NCBI GenBank assembly: GCA_041645035.1
Contig: JBAZQU010000001.1
Location: 42,645-106,644 of the forward strand
Reading direction: 5' to 3'
Origin: 2-02-FULL-48-14 sp041645035
GTDB taxonomy: Bacteria > Patescibacteriota > Gracilibacteria > UBA1369 > 2-02-FULL-48-14
DNA length: 64,000 nucleotides
Shown: positions 49,789 to 58,068 of the stretch, piece by piece
Numbering within the stretch: position 1 is the stretch's first letter
Layout: each line of letters starts with the position of its first letter
The notes under the pieces: model-generated
What the model saw: only the letters and a program-made list of their open reading frames with translations
What the model was told of the DNA's origin: nothing
Databases searched by the model: none
Made by a program: the position numbers and the translations under genes

Positions 49789-52700
49789 ATGGCAACGCAA
49801 GCGCAACAGAGTAAATCTGCCAACGATCCTGAAAAGGCAAAAACCTCTTCTAAGGTGGACTCCCCTATTGAGGAAAGAAAGGAATTATTTGTTGAGATGG
49901 TTCAGAAGGAAAAAAAAGATCGTAGAACCGAACTGAGCCAGGAAATGGTCACGGAATTAAAGGGTGATGAACGGGGTGAAAAAGAGCGTCTTGAGCTTTT
50001 GAATTCCGTCCTTGATCAACGAGAAGCGGAGGAGATTGATAGACAGCTTGCCGTTTTAACCGTTGACCCCGAGGGGGAAAGTCCGGAAAAGGTAGAGGCC
50101 CTAATGTTTTTCAGAGATACATTCCCATATTTATTGGCTGTTTTGGCTTTAAAAAACAAGATTGACCCTAAGTCTAAGACGGAGGAATTTTTAGCGCTTG
50201 CCGAAAAAACGACGGATGTCCAGGAATTAGCGTTGCTGCGTGCGATGGCATTTTTGGAAAAGAATTCACAACTTCCTTGCTCCATTGCATACAAAGAAAA
50301 ACTGTATTCGGATGTGCGTAAAGACTCCTTGGTTTTGTATGATGCCGCTAAAGAAGTTTTGGACGAAAAGACGGGGGCCGGAACGTGGATGAAAGAAAAA
50401 ATGACAGAATATCCTGTCGCAACGGTAGCATTGCTTGCTTTGGGGGCGACGGTTGCTTATAAAGCAGGTCGTTGGCTCTATAGCAAAGCAAAAGGAAAAC
50501 TTAATCCTGCCGGTAATCCGGCGACTCAAAGCCCTGAAGCAAAAGGACCCGGACTTTTTTCTAAACTTACTTCCGGGTGGAGCTTCTTAAAAAAACTAAC
50601 TGTTTCTACGGCTCTTTTTTCGGGAGGTTTGTTCGTGGCGGGAAGAGTTATGGGGATGACTGGAGTGGAGGAATATATGAGAAAAAATGAGATTGAATGG
50701 CCTTATGAAAATCGCTTTTTGGTGGCCCTTTCGCACTTTGCTTATGGAAGAATGGAAGAAGGTTTAGCTACTTTGAATTTTGGCCCTCGAACGGATGAAG
50801 AGCGTGAACGTCATAAAGTTTACTCCGAATTTTTTGACGTCTCCGATCATTCTGTTTGGCTTACGGCCGGGCTTAATTTCAAGAAACTACTTGATGCAGA
50901 GGAAGGTCGGGAGCATCCGCTTGCCGCGGGAATCTTTGCCTCCATCCCTTTTATCAACAAATTTTTCGTCCTCCCCGATCAAGTTGCTGCAGAAGATGCA
51001 GTCAAAATAAAACTGGAAGAAAAATTAGCAGTTATAGAAAAACAAATTCCGGATGCGAACACTATGACGGTAGATGAAGTTCTTAAAAAGGCTTTCGAGC
51101 TTCGCTTATTTGAAACCAGCGATTCAGCCGGATGGGGTGAATATAGTGATGACTTGCAAAATCTCATCAAGGCCGAGGAAAAAGAATCTGCGGATTATGC
51201 AACAAAAATAGACGACGCCTCAAAAGGTAAAGAAGCTCTGGAGCAGCCTGATATCGATGCTCTCAAGGAAGCCCATACTGAAGTTACCGGAAGTCTGGAG
51301 GAACTGAGATTGGCGCGTCCTACTTATTGGCTCGACATGCAGGGCTTGGCGGAGCGAGTAGTTCCTTGGCTTACTTTTGACGATGATACTTTGCAGAATG
51401 CGGATTATCTTGAAGCTAAAGCGAGTTATAAAGCCTTTTTTGAACGAGCACAAAAAGATGACCTGGATGCTATTGGTGGCGATATGCAGGAACTTGAGGA
51501 AGTACAGGAATTTTTCGGTGAGCTCAAGCCGGGAGAGCCCCTCGCCCCTGAAGAAAAAGTTCTTTTAAAAAAGAATACGGAGGCTATGAAAGAGATTCAT
51601 CAGCGTATTCGTGACAGTTTGGTTCGCTCAAAAATCACCCGAGATAAAGCTATCAAGGATGATTCTACGGAAGGTTGGCATGGTCTAGCTTGGGATGATT
51701 TGAATGAGGCGAAGTCACTTTATTTCCACGCTTATAAAGGAGTTTGGTATGGATTGGAATGGAGTGTCAGCGAACTGATAGATGAGAACACAGGCCTTAA
51801 AGGAAAAGTGCTCGGCTTTACTGGAGTGGTCCTTGGAAGTGCCGTGGCAGGTTCGATTGTTTTTGATGTTGCACAAGGGGCAATGAGAATGAATGAAGGT
51901 AGATTGCTCGCCGGTTCGGCTCGTATGGTGATTTTGCCGGGTCACAGTTTGCCTTTGTTCGCCTATTATCACTTGAGGGCTAATCCCGCCTCTCTTATTG
52001 AGAAAGTTATAAAAGGAAAGATGCACCCCGATCGTGCTACAAGATATTGCGAAAAGGCTATGAAAGAAGGTGATGTTTTTTGGGCAGAATGGTACCACTT
52101 TGGTGGTAAACAGTGGGGAGATCGTATGAGGTATTTAGAAAACCTGAGAGGTATTTTTAACAATCAAACAAATCTCAAGTGGTTGGATGATCTCGTGGAA
52201 GGCACGGCTACTTTCACTCGAGGAGATGCTACATGGCAGGACGATTTGGTGGATATGGTTCAACGTGAATTCAAAATGCCTTTCGAGGATTTTCTAACTA
52301 AAATGAGAGCCGAACGAGGCACAAAACATATCATCATTGAAGCCTTTGAACGACTTCCCGCAAAAGAAAGAATCATTCAGTTTTTCGAACGAATGTCTCG
52401 AAAATTGGGTCGTCCTACTATTCCAAGACCTATTCTTGAGAAATGGTTTGCAAAAGGTGGAGCCGGACTGGGCTATCTTGGATATTATGCGCGTATTGGT
52501 ATGCCGGTAGGAGTGGCTTACCTTTCTACTTATTGGGTGTGCGAAGAAACCTACAATGCTAAAGATAAAGGGGAACGGGTTGCAATGGCTACGGCTGGTA
52601 TTCTTGCAGCAGAAATTGGATGGAGAGCTGTGAGGGCGATTAAATTTGCTCCAAAACATCCGCTCATTATGGCGGGTGTGGCCTTAGGGGCTAGTCTTGG

Positions 52701-53604
52701 CGTCACTGTTGCGGCAGAAAATTTCTTTGCCCCTCTCCTCAAAGACAGAGGTTTTATGGCGACTGCATCGAGAGGCGCGTATTCGCCTGTTTTCTACACT
52801 GCTGGGGCAGGCCAACTCTGGGATACCATCGGCCATTATTGGAATCCGGGCGGCAGCGAGGAAAAAGAATATTTCTCTCGTGAAACGTATTTACCTCTTA
52901 TCGGCGCACGAAAAATGGCTTTCCATGACGGAGCTTTTTTGGCCGGAGGTTCTTACTTTGAAGAACTTGACCCCGAAGCTGCTGTAGCCGCATGGAATTC
53001 CAAAGTTAATTCGGAAATTTATGATTTGCGCGCAGAACAAGAGGCGACGAAAGGCAGCGAGGAACCGGTGGACAACTCTAAAAAGATTGAGGAATTAGAT
53101 GCAAAGATCATTGATCGGGACTGGAATTATCGTCAAATTCAAAAAATAGAGGCACAAAAAGCACAAATTGCGGGGATGGGTTCTGATTTATTCGACGATA
53201 TTATGTCCGCTTACGGCACGTCGATAACAAAAGCTGAAAAAACCTTGATGGAAAGTTTGTTAGTGACAGATTTACCTGAATCCTGGATGGATGAATCCTT
53301 TATGAATGTTGAGAAGGAACCGCGATATGCCACCGTTTTGAAGTTTGCGGAAAAACTTGGGGAGGAGGATGAGCTCCTGACTTTCTTGGAAAGGAAACGA
53401 CTCATTCAGTCTGATACTGAATTTTATAAATCGATCGGACACTATGATGCTATAATGAAAGCTGACGAAAAAGATCGTTTGGTTGCGATGCTGGGTGTCG
53501 ATCCAAAATTGGCAGATGAAGCGGAAAAAGCTTATGAAGGACTCGTTCAAGAGTTGGGCTTGGAAGAGCCACTAGTACCACATTCCCAAAATCTATTCAT
53601 ATAG
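49789..53604 (+). CDS. Very large hypothetical membrane-associated protein, C-terminus replaced by an IS
   Basis: I recognise no family for this 1271-residue protein. The first ~200 residues are charged and helical. Hydrophobic segments lie near residues 205-225 (YPVATVALLALGATVAYKAG), 273-290, 675-695 (GKVLGFTGVVLGSAVAGSIVF), 885-910 and 960-985 (PLIMAGVALGASLGVTVAAENF). Between them are long helical, acidic regions, and a coiled-coil-like stretch lies near 1085-1120. It may be a cell-envelope scaffold, but this is speculative. The last nine residues (VPHSQNLFI) come from the terminal repeat of the IS630 element inserted at 53574. Joining the flanks would end the protein as EEPLAMAV. Confidence 0.85.
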   Translation: MATQAQQSKSANDPEKAKTSSKVDSPIEERKELFVEMVQKEKKDRRTELSQEMVTELKGDERGEKERLELLNSVLDQREAEEIDRQLAVLTVDPEGESPEKVEALMFFRDTFPYLLAVLALKNKIDPKSKTEEFLALAEKTTDVQELALLRAMAFLEKNSQLPCSIAYKEKLYSDVRKDSLVLYDAAKEVLDEKTGAGTWMKEKMTEYPVATVALLALGATVAYKAGRWLYSKAKGKLNPAGNPATQSPEAKGPGLFSKLTSGWSFLKKLTVSTALFSGGLFVAGRVMGMTGVEEYMRKNEIEWPYENRFLVALSHFAYGRMEEGLATLNFGPRTDEERERHKVYSEFFDVSDHSVWLTAGLNFKKLLDAEEGREHPLAAGIFASIPFINKFFVLPDQVAAEDAVKIKLEEKLAVIEKQIPDANTMTVDEVLKKAFELRLFETSDSAGWGEYSDDLQNLIKAEEKESADYATKIDDASKGKEALEQPDIDALKEAHTEVTGSLEELRLARPTYWLDMQGLAERVVPWLTFDDDTLQNADYLEAKASYKAFFERAQKDDLDAIGGDMQELEEVQEFFGELKPGEPLAPEEKVLLKKNTEAMKEIHQRIRDSLVRSKITRDKAIKDDSTEGWHGLAWDDLNEAKSLYFHAYKGVWYGLEWSVSELIDENTGLKGKVLGFTGVVLGSAVAGSIVFDVAQGAMRMNEGRLLAGSARMVILPGHSLPLFAYYHLRANPASLIEKVIKGKMHPDRATRYCEKAMKEGDVFWAEWYHFGGKQWGDRMRYLENLRGIFNNQTNLKWLDDLVEGTATFTRGDATWQDDLVDMVQREFKMPFEDFLTKMRAERGTKHIIIEAFERLPAKERIIQFFERMSRKLGRPTIPRPILEKWFAKGGAGLGYLGYYARIGMPVGVAYLSTYWVCEETYNAKDKGERVAMATAGILAAEIGWRAVRAIKFAPKHPLIMAGVALGASLGVTVAAENFFAPLLKDRGFMATASRGAYSPVFYTAGAGQLWDTIGHYWNPGGSEEKEYFSRETYLPLIGARKMAFHDGAFLAGGSYFEELDPEAAVAAWNSKVNSEIYDLRAEQEATKGSEEPVDNSKKIEELDAKIIDRDWNYRQIQKIEAQKAQIAGMGSDLFDDIMSAYGTSITKAEKTLMESLLVTDLPESWMDESFMNVEKEPRYATVLKFAEKLGEEDELLTFLERKRLIQSDTEFYKSIGHYDAIMKADEKDRLVAMLGVDPKLADEAEKAYEGLVQELGLEEPLVPHSQNLFI

Positions 53605-54273
53605 GGTAGGGAAAGCAATTTTGGCCTTGTCGGTACCAAAGCCCCACTTGATGAGACTGCCTTTCTTGTTGCGGTCTTTTGTCCATGCAGATACTTCCCG
53701 TTTCATCTTTTCTTCGGAGGGGATGCGCCCCTTAAGACACTGTCTGCTCAAGATGCCAATTTCAATTTCTGCCATATTCAGCCAACTGGCGTGTTTGGGG
53801 GTGAAGTGGAATTTTATTCGTTTCATCATCTGTTTGGTTTTTCGTTTTCCAAAAGCCAGCAAAAGGGATTTCTCAGAATGTGTGTTCAAGTTGTCTTGCA
53901 CAATGTGGAGAATTTCTGCAGCAGGATATTCTATTACCAACTCTGCAAGAAACTCGGCATAGTCCTTCTTGGTCCGTCTGGCCGTTACCTTTGTAAAATG
54001 CCTCCCACCCTTTGGTTCAACGGCCACGAAGATGTTCCGTGTTCCTTTACGAACGTATTCGTAATCCCTGATCGCTATTTCCCCAGGCAAGGAGGATTTC
54101 CCAAGGCGGCTGTCTTCCAGAAGTTGTTTGCTCTTCTCGTCCAGGCAAACCACGGGATGAAGAACATCCCGTGGTTTGTTATAAAGCTCCAAAAGGTTTT
54201 CCATACGCTCCTTAAACTCAGGAGTGAGCTTTGGAATGCACCACATTTTTTTCCCTCCAGGGCTTGAGTTCAT
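53593..54273 (-). CDS. IS630 transposase, catalytic part (ORF B)
   Basis: This frame carries the DDE residues: VVCLDEKSK (first Asp), HIVQDNLNTHS (second Asp) and HASWLNMAEIEIG (Glu). It ends inside the left terminal repeat. The listed ATG is an internal Met; translation most likely continues from ORF A by a shift at the A7 run on the minus strand (54246-54252), which requires +1 (or -2) slippage. A 14-bp perfect hairpin (54147-54179) lies about 70 nt downstream of the slip site. Confidence 0.93.
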   Translation of the reverse strand: MNSSPGGKKMWCIPKLTPEFKERMENLLELYNKPRDVLHPVVCLDEKSKQLLEDSRLGKSSLPGEIAIRDYEYVRKGTRNIFVAVEPKGGRHFTKVTARRTKKDYAEFLAELVIEYPAAEILHIVQDNLNTHSEKSLLLAFGKRKTKQMMKRIKFHFTPKHASWLNMAEIEIGILSRQCLKGRIPSEEKMKREVSAWTKDRNKKGSLIKWGFGTDKAKIAFPTLYE

Positions 54274-54679
54274 TTGCCTTCAGTACTCTCCAAACATTGG
54301 TTCTCCCCATGCCATCTTTTGAATGTTCAACCAGAAGATCCAGCGTCCAATGGCTATAACCTTCCGGTGGATCTGTACAAGCAAGAGCAATGAGTTTTGC
54401 TTTAGTATCTTCCTGAACAGTAGCAGGTCTTCCTGAGCGCTTAATATCATAAAGGGCTCGCTCAAGCCCCTGCGTGCAGTATCTCATACGAACTTCGGCA
54501 ACACTGCGCCAGTTGCACAGAGCATGCTTTGCAATTTCAGTGTCCTTGAGCCCCTCATCCGCTTTGAGCAGAATCTGGGCGCGGCGAAAAACCTGGACTT
54601 TCCCTGTGCCACTTCTCACGAGGGTTTGAAGGAACTCTCGTTCCTTCTCCGGCAATGATACAACGTGGAGTTTTTTCAT
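54218..54679 (-). CDS. IS630 transposase, DNA-binding part (ORF A)
   Basis: This frame of about 153 residues carries the helix-turn-helix region (VFRRAQILLKADEGLKDTEIAKHALC, SVAEVRMRYCTQGLERAL, SGRPATVQEDTKAKL) and the WTLDLLVEHSK segment. ATG 54679 is preferred over the GTG at 54685. It overlaps ORF B by 56 bp with a slippery GGG followed by seven A, as expected of two-frame IS630 elements. Confidence 0.9.
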   Translation of the reverse strand: MKKLHVVSLPEKEREFLQTLVRSGTGKVQVFRRAQILLKADEGLKDTEIAKHALCNWRSVAEVRMRYCTQGLERALYDIKRSGRPATVQEDTKAKLIALACTDPPEGYSHWTLDLLVEHSKDGMGRTNVWRVLKANELKPWREKNVVHSKAHS

Positions 54680-54734
54680 GCCCACATTATATCACATGAG
54701 AATATTTTGGGAATGTTGTACTAGCAATGGCCGT

Positions 54735-56321
54735 CTAAATTTTCTTGGTCATATAGGTCCCTTCAAGTTTATAGCCTTGTTTTTTGTAGTAGGGGCGGAC
54801 GCCGATGCCGGAGATTACGGCGAGGCGGGGGAAACCGGCGAGTTTGGCTAAGGATTCGGCTTCTTTGAGGAGGCGCTTGCCCAGGCCTGCGTGTTGGGAA
54901 GCACCTTTTTTGGTGTCGCCAAGTTCAACTTGGGCACCATAAACGTGGAGTTCGCGAATGATTGCGGCGTTTCTTAATTCAGGTAGAAAGTGGGATTTTT
55001 GGCTTTCTCTTGAGGGGAATCGGAGGCGGAGTAGGGCACAGAGTTTATCTTCAATATTAACAAAACTTAAGAAAAATTCTTTGCCGCCGCCAGCTTCATA
55101 CTCGATTGTTTTTAGTTTTACGGAATCTTTGTTATAGGCCTCTCCTTTTATTTCTCTGCAACGGATACAGTGACAGTCTTTTTTTGGATCTTTTTTTGCC
55201 CGGTCCTCCAAAATTTGGCGCATGTTTGTGACGCGACTCCCCGCTAAAATCGACTCCCCCGGAATGTCTCTATAAAGACGTTCTATTCGCACATATTCGG
55301 GCACACGAAGCTGCATTTCTTCCAAAAGATTTAGGATTATTTTGTCGGAATAACTTTTATATTTTCCATTTTTCCACCAAGATTCAAGTTCGGAATATGG
55401 AACGACAACGCAGGGATAAAGTTTGATTTGATCCGGTTTAAAATCCGGATTTTTAAAACATTCGTCAATCATTTTGAGGTCTTTTTTTGGCGTACTTCCG
55501 GGTAAATTCGGCATCAAATGAATCGCGATTTTGAAGCCACTGTCGCGGAGAAGTTTTATCGCATGTGCCATTTGTACAGTCGTCTCTCCCCTCTTCACAA
55601 AGTCGAGAATTTTTTGATCCAAATGCTGAATGCCAAGTTGAATTTTTGTGACTCCAAGTTTACGGAGATGTTTGATAGCTTCTTTTGTGATGGAATCACT
55701 GCGAGTTTCAATGCTTAGTCCAATTATTCTGTGGCGTGCGGATTCATTTTTCGTTTGAGCTTCTTTTAATGTGCGTGAAGTGGATACGTTGCATGCATCA
55801 AAAAGTGATTTTATGAATTCCGTGCGATATTTTTTATCGTAAGAAAGAAAAGTACCGCCGAGTACGATCATTTCGATTTTATCGGTTTCGTGACCTTGGC
55901 GTGTGAGGCTGTTGAGACGGGTCGCCACTTGGTCGCGCGGATGAAAGTCGTCGAGCACGGCGCGCATGGCGCCGGGTTCATTGGAAAGATAAGACTTGGG
56001 CATGCCGGGTTCCGTGGGGCAAAACACGCACTTGCCCGGACACGGATAGGGCTTGGTGAGTACGGTGACCACCGTCACGCCGGAAAGTGTTCGGATTTTT
56101 CGTTTTCGCAAGAGACGCTGCAGCGCACTGTCACCCTTCCAGCCTTCTTTTATCAGAGCTTCATAGGCCTCTTGCAATTTAAAATTGCTGGGCAGATCAA
56201 CGTTGTGCTCACGAGCATAGGATTTTTTAAGTTTGTGCAACGCGTCCTCCGTTTGAATCTTAAGATTCGAGGCTTGTTGAACCAGGGCTTTTTGTATATC
56301 TTCTGATGAGAGTATTTTCAT
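54735..56321 (-). CDS. elp3: Elp3-type tRNA uridine-34 carboxymethyl enzyme (radical SAM + GNAT)
   Basis: This 528-residue protein has an N-terminal TRASH-like helical region, a radical SAM domain with the Elp3 cluster motif KPYPCPGKCVFCPTEPGMPK, then IGLSIETRSD and TKIQLGIQHLD, and a zinc-binding C-terminal set (CHCIRCREI). A GNAT domain follows (LRELHVYGAQVELG..., AGLGKRLLKEAE, YYKKQGYKLEG). Elp3 makes 5-carboxymethyl-U34 in tRNA using acetyl-CoA. ATG 56321 matches the promoter spacing; the longer frame overlaps the divergent methyltransferase. No other Elongator subunits are present, as in other bacterial Elp3 genes. Confidence 0.93.
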   Translation of the reverse strand: MKILSSEDIQKALVQQASNLKIQTEDALHKLKKSYAREHNVDLPSNFKLQEAYEALIKEGWKGDSALQRLLRKRKIRTLSGVTVVTVLTKPYPCPGKCVFCPTEPGMPKSYLSNEPGAMRAVLDDFHPRDQVATRLNSLTRQGHETDKIEMIVLGGTFLSYDKKYRTEFIKSLFDACNVSTSRTLKEAQTKNESARHRIIGLSIETRSDSITKEAIKHLRKLGVTKIQLGIQHLDQKILDFVKRGETTVQMAHAIKLLRDSGFKIAIHLMPNLPGSTPKKDLKMIDECFKNPDFKPDQIKLYPCVVVPYSELESWWKNGKYKSYSDKIILNLLEEMQLRVPEYVRIERLYRDIPGESILAGSRVTNMRQILEDRAKKDPKKDCHCIRCREIKGEAYNKDSVKLKTIEYEAGGGKEFFLSFVNIEDKLCALLRLRFPSRESQKSHFLPELRNAAIIRELHVYGAQVELGDTKKGASQHAGLGKRLLKEAESLAKLAGFPRLAVISGIGVRPYYKKQGYKLEGTYMTKKI

Positions 56322-56358
56322 AAAATATCGTTTAGTCTTCGTTACACTACGGCTTGCT

Positions 56359-57051
56359 ATGCACTCTAAAAGAATCCAGGAAAAGGTCAAGCATGATTAC
56401 GACCAGATCGCACGGGACTTTTCGCAGTCTCGTCAGTTTCCCTGGAAAGATTTCGAGCTTTTTAAGGCCTATTATCGCAAAGATTTCAACGTTTTAGACC
56501 TAGGTTGTGGCAATGGACGACTCCTTAAATTTCTTAAAAAAGAGGGCTACAAAACTTATCTGGGCATTGATCAGTCGGCCGAACTCTTGAAACAAGCGAG
56601 AAAAGAATGGCCCAAGGAGAAGTTTTTATTGGCGGATATGAGCGACCCTCTGCCGGTTAAAGAAAAATTTGATGCCCTTTTCGCCATCGCCTCTCTTCAC
56701 CACCTACCCCCCGAAGATCAGGAGCAAACTTTAAAAAACTGGAAAAAAGTTTTGAAACCGGGTGGATTCTTATTTATGACAAATTGGAATTTGCATCAGC
56801 GATCTTTTTGGCCTTTGCTGCTGCGAAGTTTTTTATTTCCAACTTACGAACGTCGCGGACTGCTCGTCCCCTGGCAACATAAAATTCAGCGGTACTATTA
56901 TGCCTTCACCAAGCACCGACTCGAAAAAATTCTGAAAAATGCGGGGTATGAGGTGCTTTTTAATGACTACGTTCGGGAGGGCGAATCTGCTACACTTTTC
57001 TCCGGAAAAAATATTCTTACAATTGCCCGCTATGCAGCTCATGCACGTTAG
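56359..57051 (+). CDS. Trm9/ALKBH8-like tRNA wobble-uridine methyltransferase
   Basis: This 230-residue class I SAM methyltransferase has LDLGCGNGRLLKFL (SAM motif I), LGIDQSAELLKQAR and FAIASLHHLPPEDQEQ. Its N-terminus YDQIARDFSQSRQFPW and the RYYYAFTKHRLEKILKNAGYEV segment closely resemble yeast Trm9, which methylates cm5U34 to mcm5U34 after Elp3. It is divergent from elp3 with 37 bp between starts; TACACT (56343-56348) gives a very short leader. The adjacency supports a shared pathway, but substrate is inferred. It could also be an unrelated SAM methyltransferase. Confidence 0.8.
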   Translation: MHSKRIQEKVKHDYDQIARDFSQSRQFPWKDFELFKAYYRKDFNVLDLGCGNGRLLKFLKKEGYKTYLGIDQSAELLKQARKEWPKEKFLLADMSDPLPVKEKFDALFAIASLHHLPPEDQEQTLKNWKKVLKPGGFLFMTNWNLHQRSFWPLLLRSFLFPTYERRGLLVPWQHKIQRYYYAFTKHRLEKILKNAGYEVLFNDYVREGESATLFSGKNILTIARYAAHAR

Positions 57052-57802
57052 AATCGATGAACTCACCCGAGTGGAAGCGCGAAATCATCTCGAAATCCCT
57101 CAAGTGATTTTCACTCCGAACCCCGAAATGCTTTTGGAAGCACGAAAGAATAAAGCATTTAAGGAAGCCCTGAAAAAAGGAACTTTAATGCTTCCGGACG
57201 GACACGGCCTACAATTAGTGAGCACGCTGAAACAAGTACGATCGAAGTTTTTACGCGCTCTCCTCATCCTCCCCGCGATGATTTTATTTTTATTTTGGAA
57301 GAAGCCGTTTAAGCGAGTTTTTCCTGAAATCATTCATGGTAGCGATTTTATGTTGGAAGTAATTAAGTGGGCGGAAAAAAATAAGAAAAGTATATTTTTT
57401 CTGGGTGGAAGGTTGGGGATTGCTGAAAAAACAGCAGATATTTTTAAAAAACGATTTCCCGCTTTAAAAATTGCCGGGTATTCAGGTGAAGACCCAAGCG
57501 AATACGCTTTTGAACTCGTTAAACAGGCTAAGCCGGAAGTGCTGTTTGTGGCTTACGGTGCGCCTAAACAAGAGATGTGGATTGCTCAATACGCAGCTAG
57601 AATCCCTTCTCTTTTCCACGTTATGGGAGTGGGTGGGTCTTTTGATTTTTGGAGTGGAGAAATTAAACGCGCTCCTTCCCTATTACGTAAAATGGGCCTC
57701 GAATGGCTTTGGCGACTTTCCCTGCAACCATTAAAAAGACTGCGCCGTATTTATAACGCGACTTTAAAATTCCCCCTCATCAGTCTTTTCTTCGACGACT
57801 GA
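57032..57802 (+). CDS. WecG/TagA/CpsF family glycosyltransferase
   Basis: This 256-residue GT26-family enzyme has TPNPEMLLEARKNKAF, the LPDGHGL motif, FLGGRLGIAEKTADIF, LFVAYGAPKQEMWI and MGVGGSFDFWSGEIKRAP. Members transfer ManNAc or a related sugar onto lipid-linked acceptors for wall polymers. The start at 57032 (or 57041) overlaps the methyltransferase by about 20 bp. The product may be the polymer that the LCP protein attaches to murein. Confidence 0.92.
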   Translation: MQLMHVRIDELTRVEARNHLEIPQVIFTPNPEMLLEARKNKAFKEALKKGTLMLPDGHGLQLVSTLKQVRSKFLRALLILPAMILFLFWKKPFKRVFPEIIHGSDFMLEVIKWAEKNKKSIFFLGGRLGIAEKTADIFKKRFPALKIAGYSGEDPSEYAFELVKQAKPEVLFVAYGAPKQEMWIAQYAARIPSLFHVMGVGGSFDFWSGEIKRAPSLLRKMGLEWLWRLSLQPLKRLRRIYNATLKFPLISLFFDD

Positions 57803-58037
57803 GCTTCTCTTCGGCTCCTCTTACGAAAGGGCCGATGAATTCAATGATGCTTTTGGTAAGTAGAAGAGGCTTGGTCACGTAGGTGTTCACCTTGTCCACG
57901 ATTTCCTTAACCTGGTCGCTTATCTTTACTACGTCACGCAAAATGAACATTAAATAGATCAAGGTTATAGTGAGAAAAATCGTTACCAGGACTAAACAGC
58001 CGGCGAGTGTGAGAAACAAAATGTCTAAGGATTCCAT
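57780..58037 (-). CDS. Small single-helix membrane protein (85 aa)
   Basis: This protein has one strong membrane helix (residues 5-33) followed by an amphipathic helix (VVKISDQVKEIVDKVNTYVTKPLLL) and a basic end (EEKLSRRRKD). The layout is like DUF948-type proteins, which are poorly understood. It overlaps the convergent glycosyltransferase by 23 bp and lies 3' (upstream on the minus strand) of nothing recognisable in its own operon. Function unknown. Confidence 0.6.
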   Translation of the reverse strand: MESLDILFLTLAGCLVLVTIFLTITLIYLMFILRDVVKISDQVKEIVDKVNTYVTKPLLLTKSIIEFIGPFVRGAEEKLSRRRKD

Positions 58038-58068
58038 GAGCGTGGAGTTAGATTAATTTTATTATACC

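Larger units (their letters stand above)
53575..54721 (-). mobile_element. IS630-family insertion sequence (1147 bp)
   Basis: Terminal inverted repeats GTACnACATTCCCAAAAT (53575-53592 and 54704-54721) match except one base. Both ends are flanked by TA (53573-53574 and 54722-54723), the target duplication typical of IS630/Tc1. The element carries two overlapping transposase frames on the minus strand and appears intact. It lies within the end of the 1271-residue gene. Confidence 0.95.
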
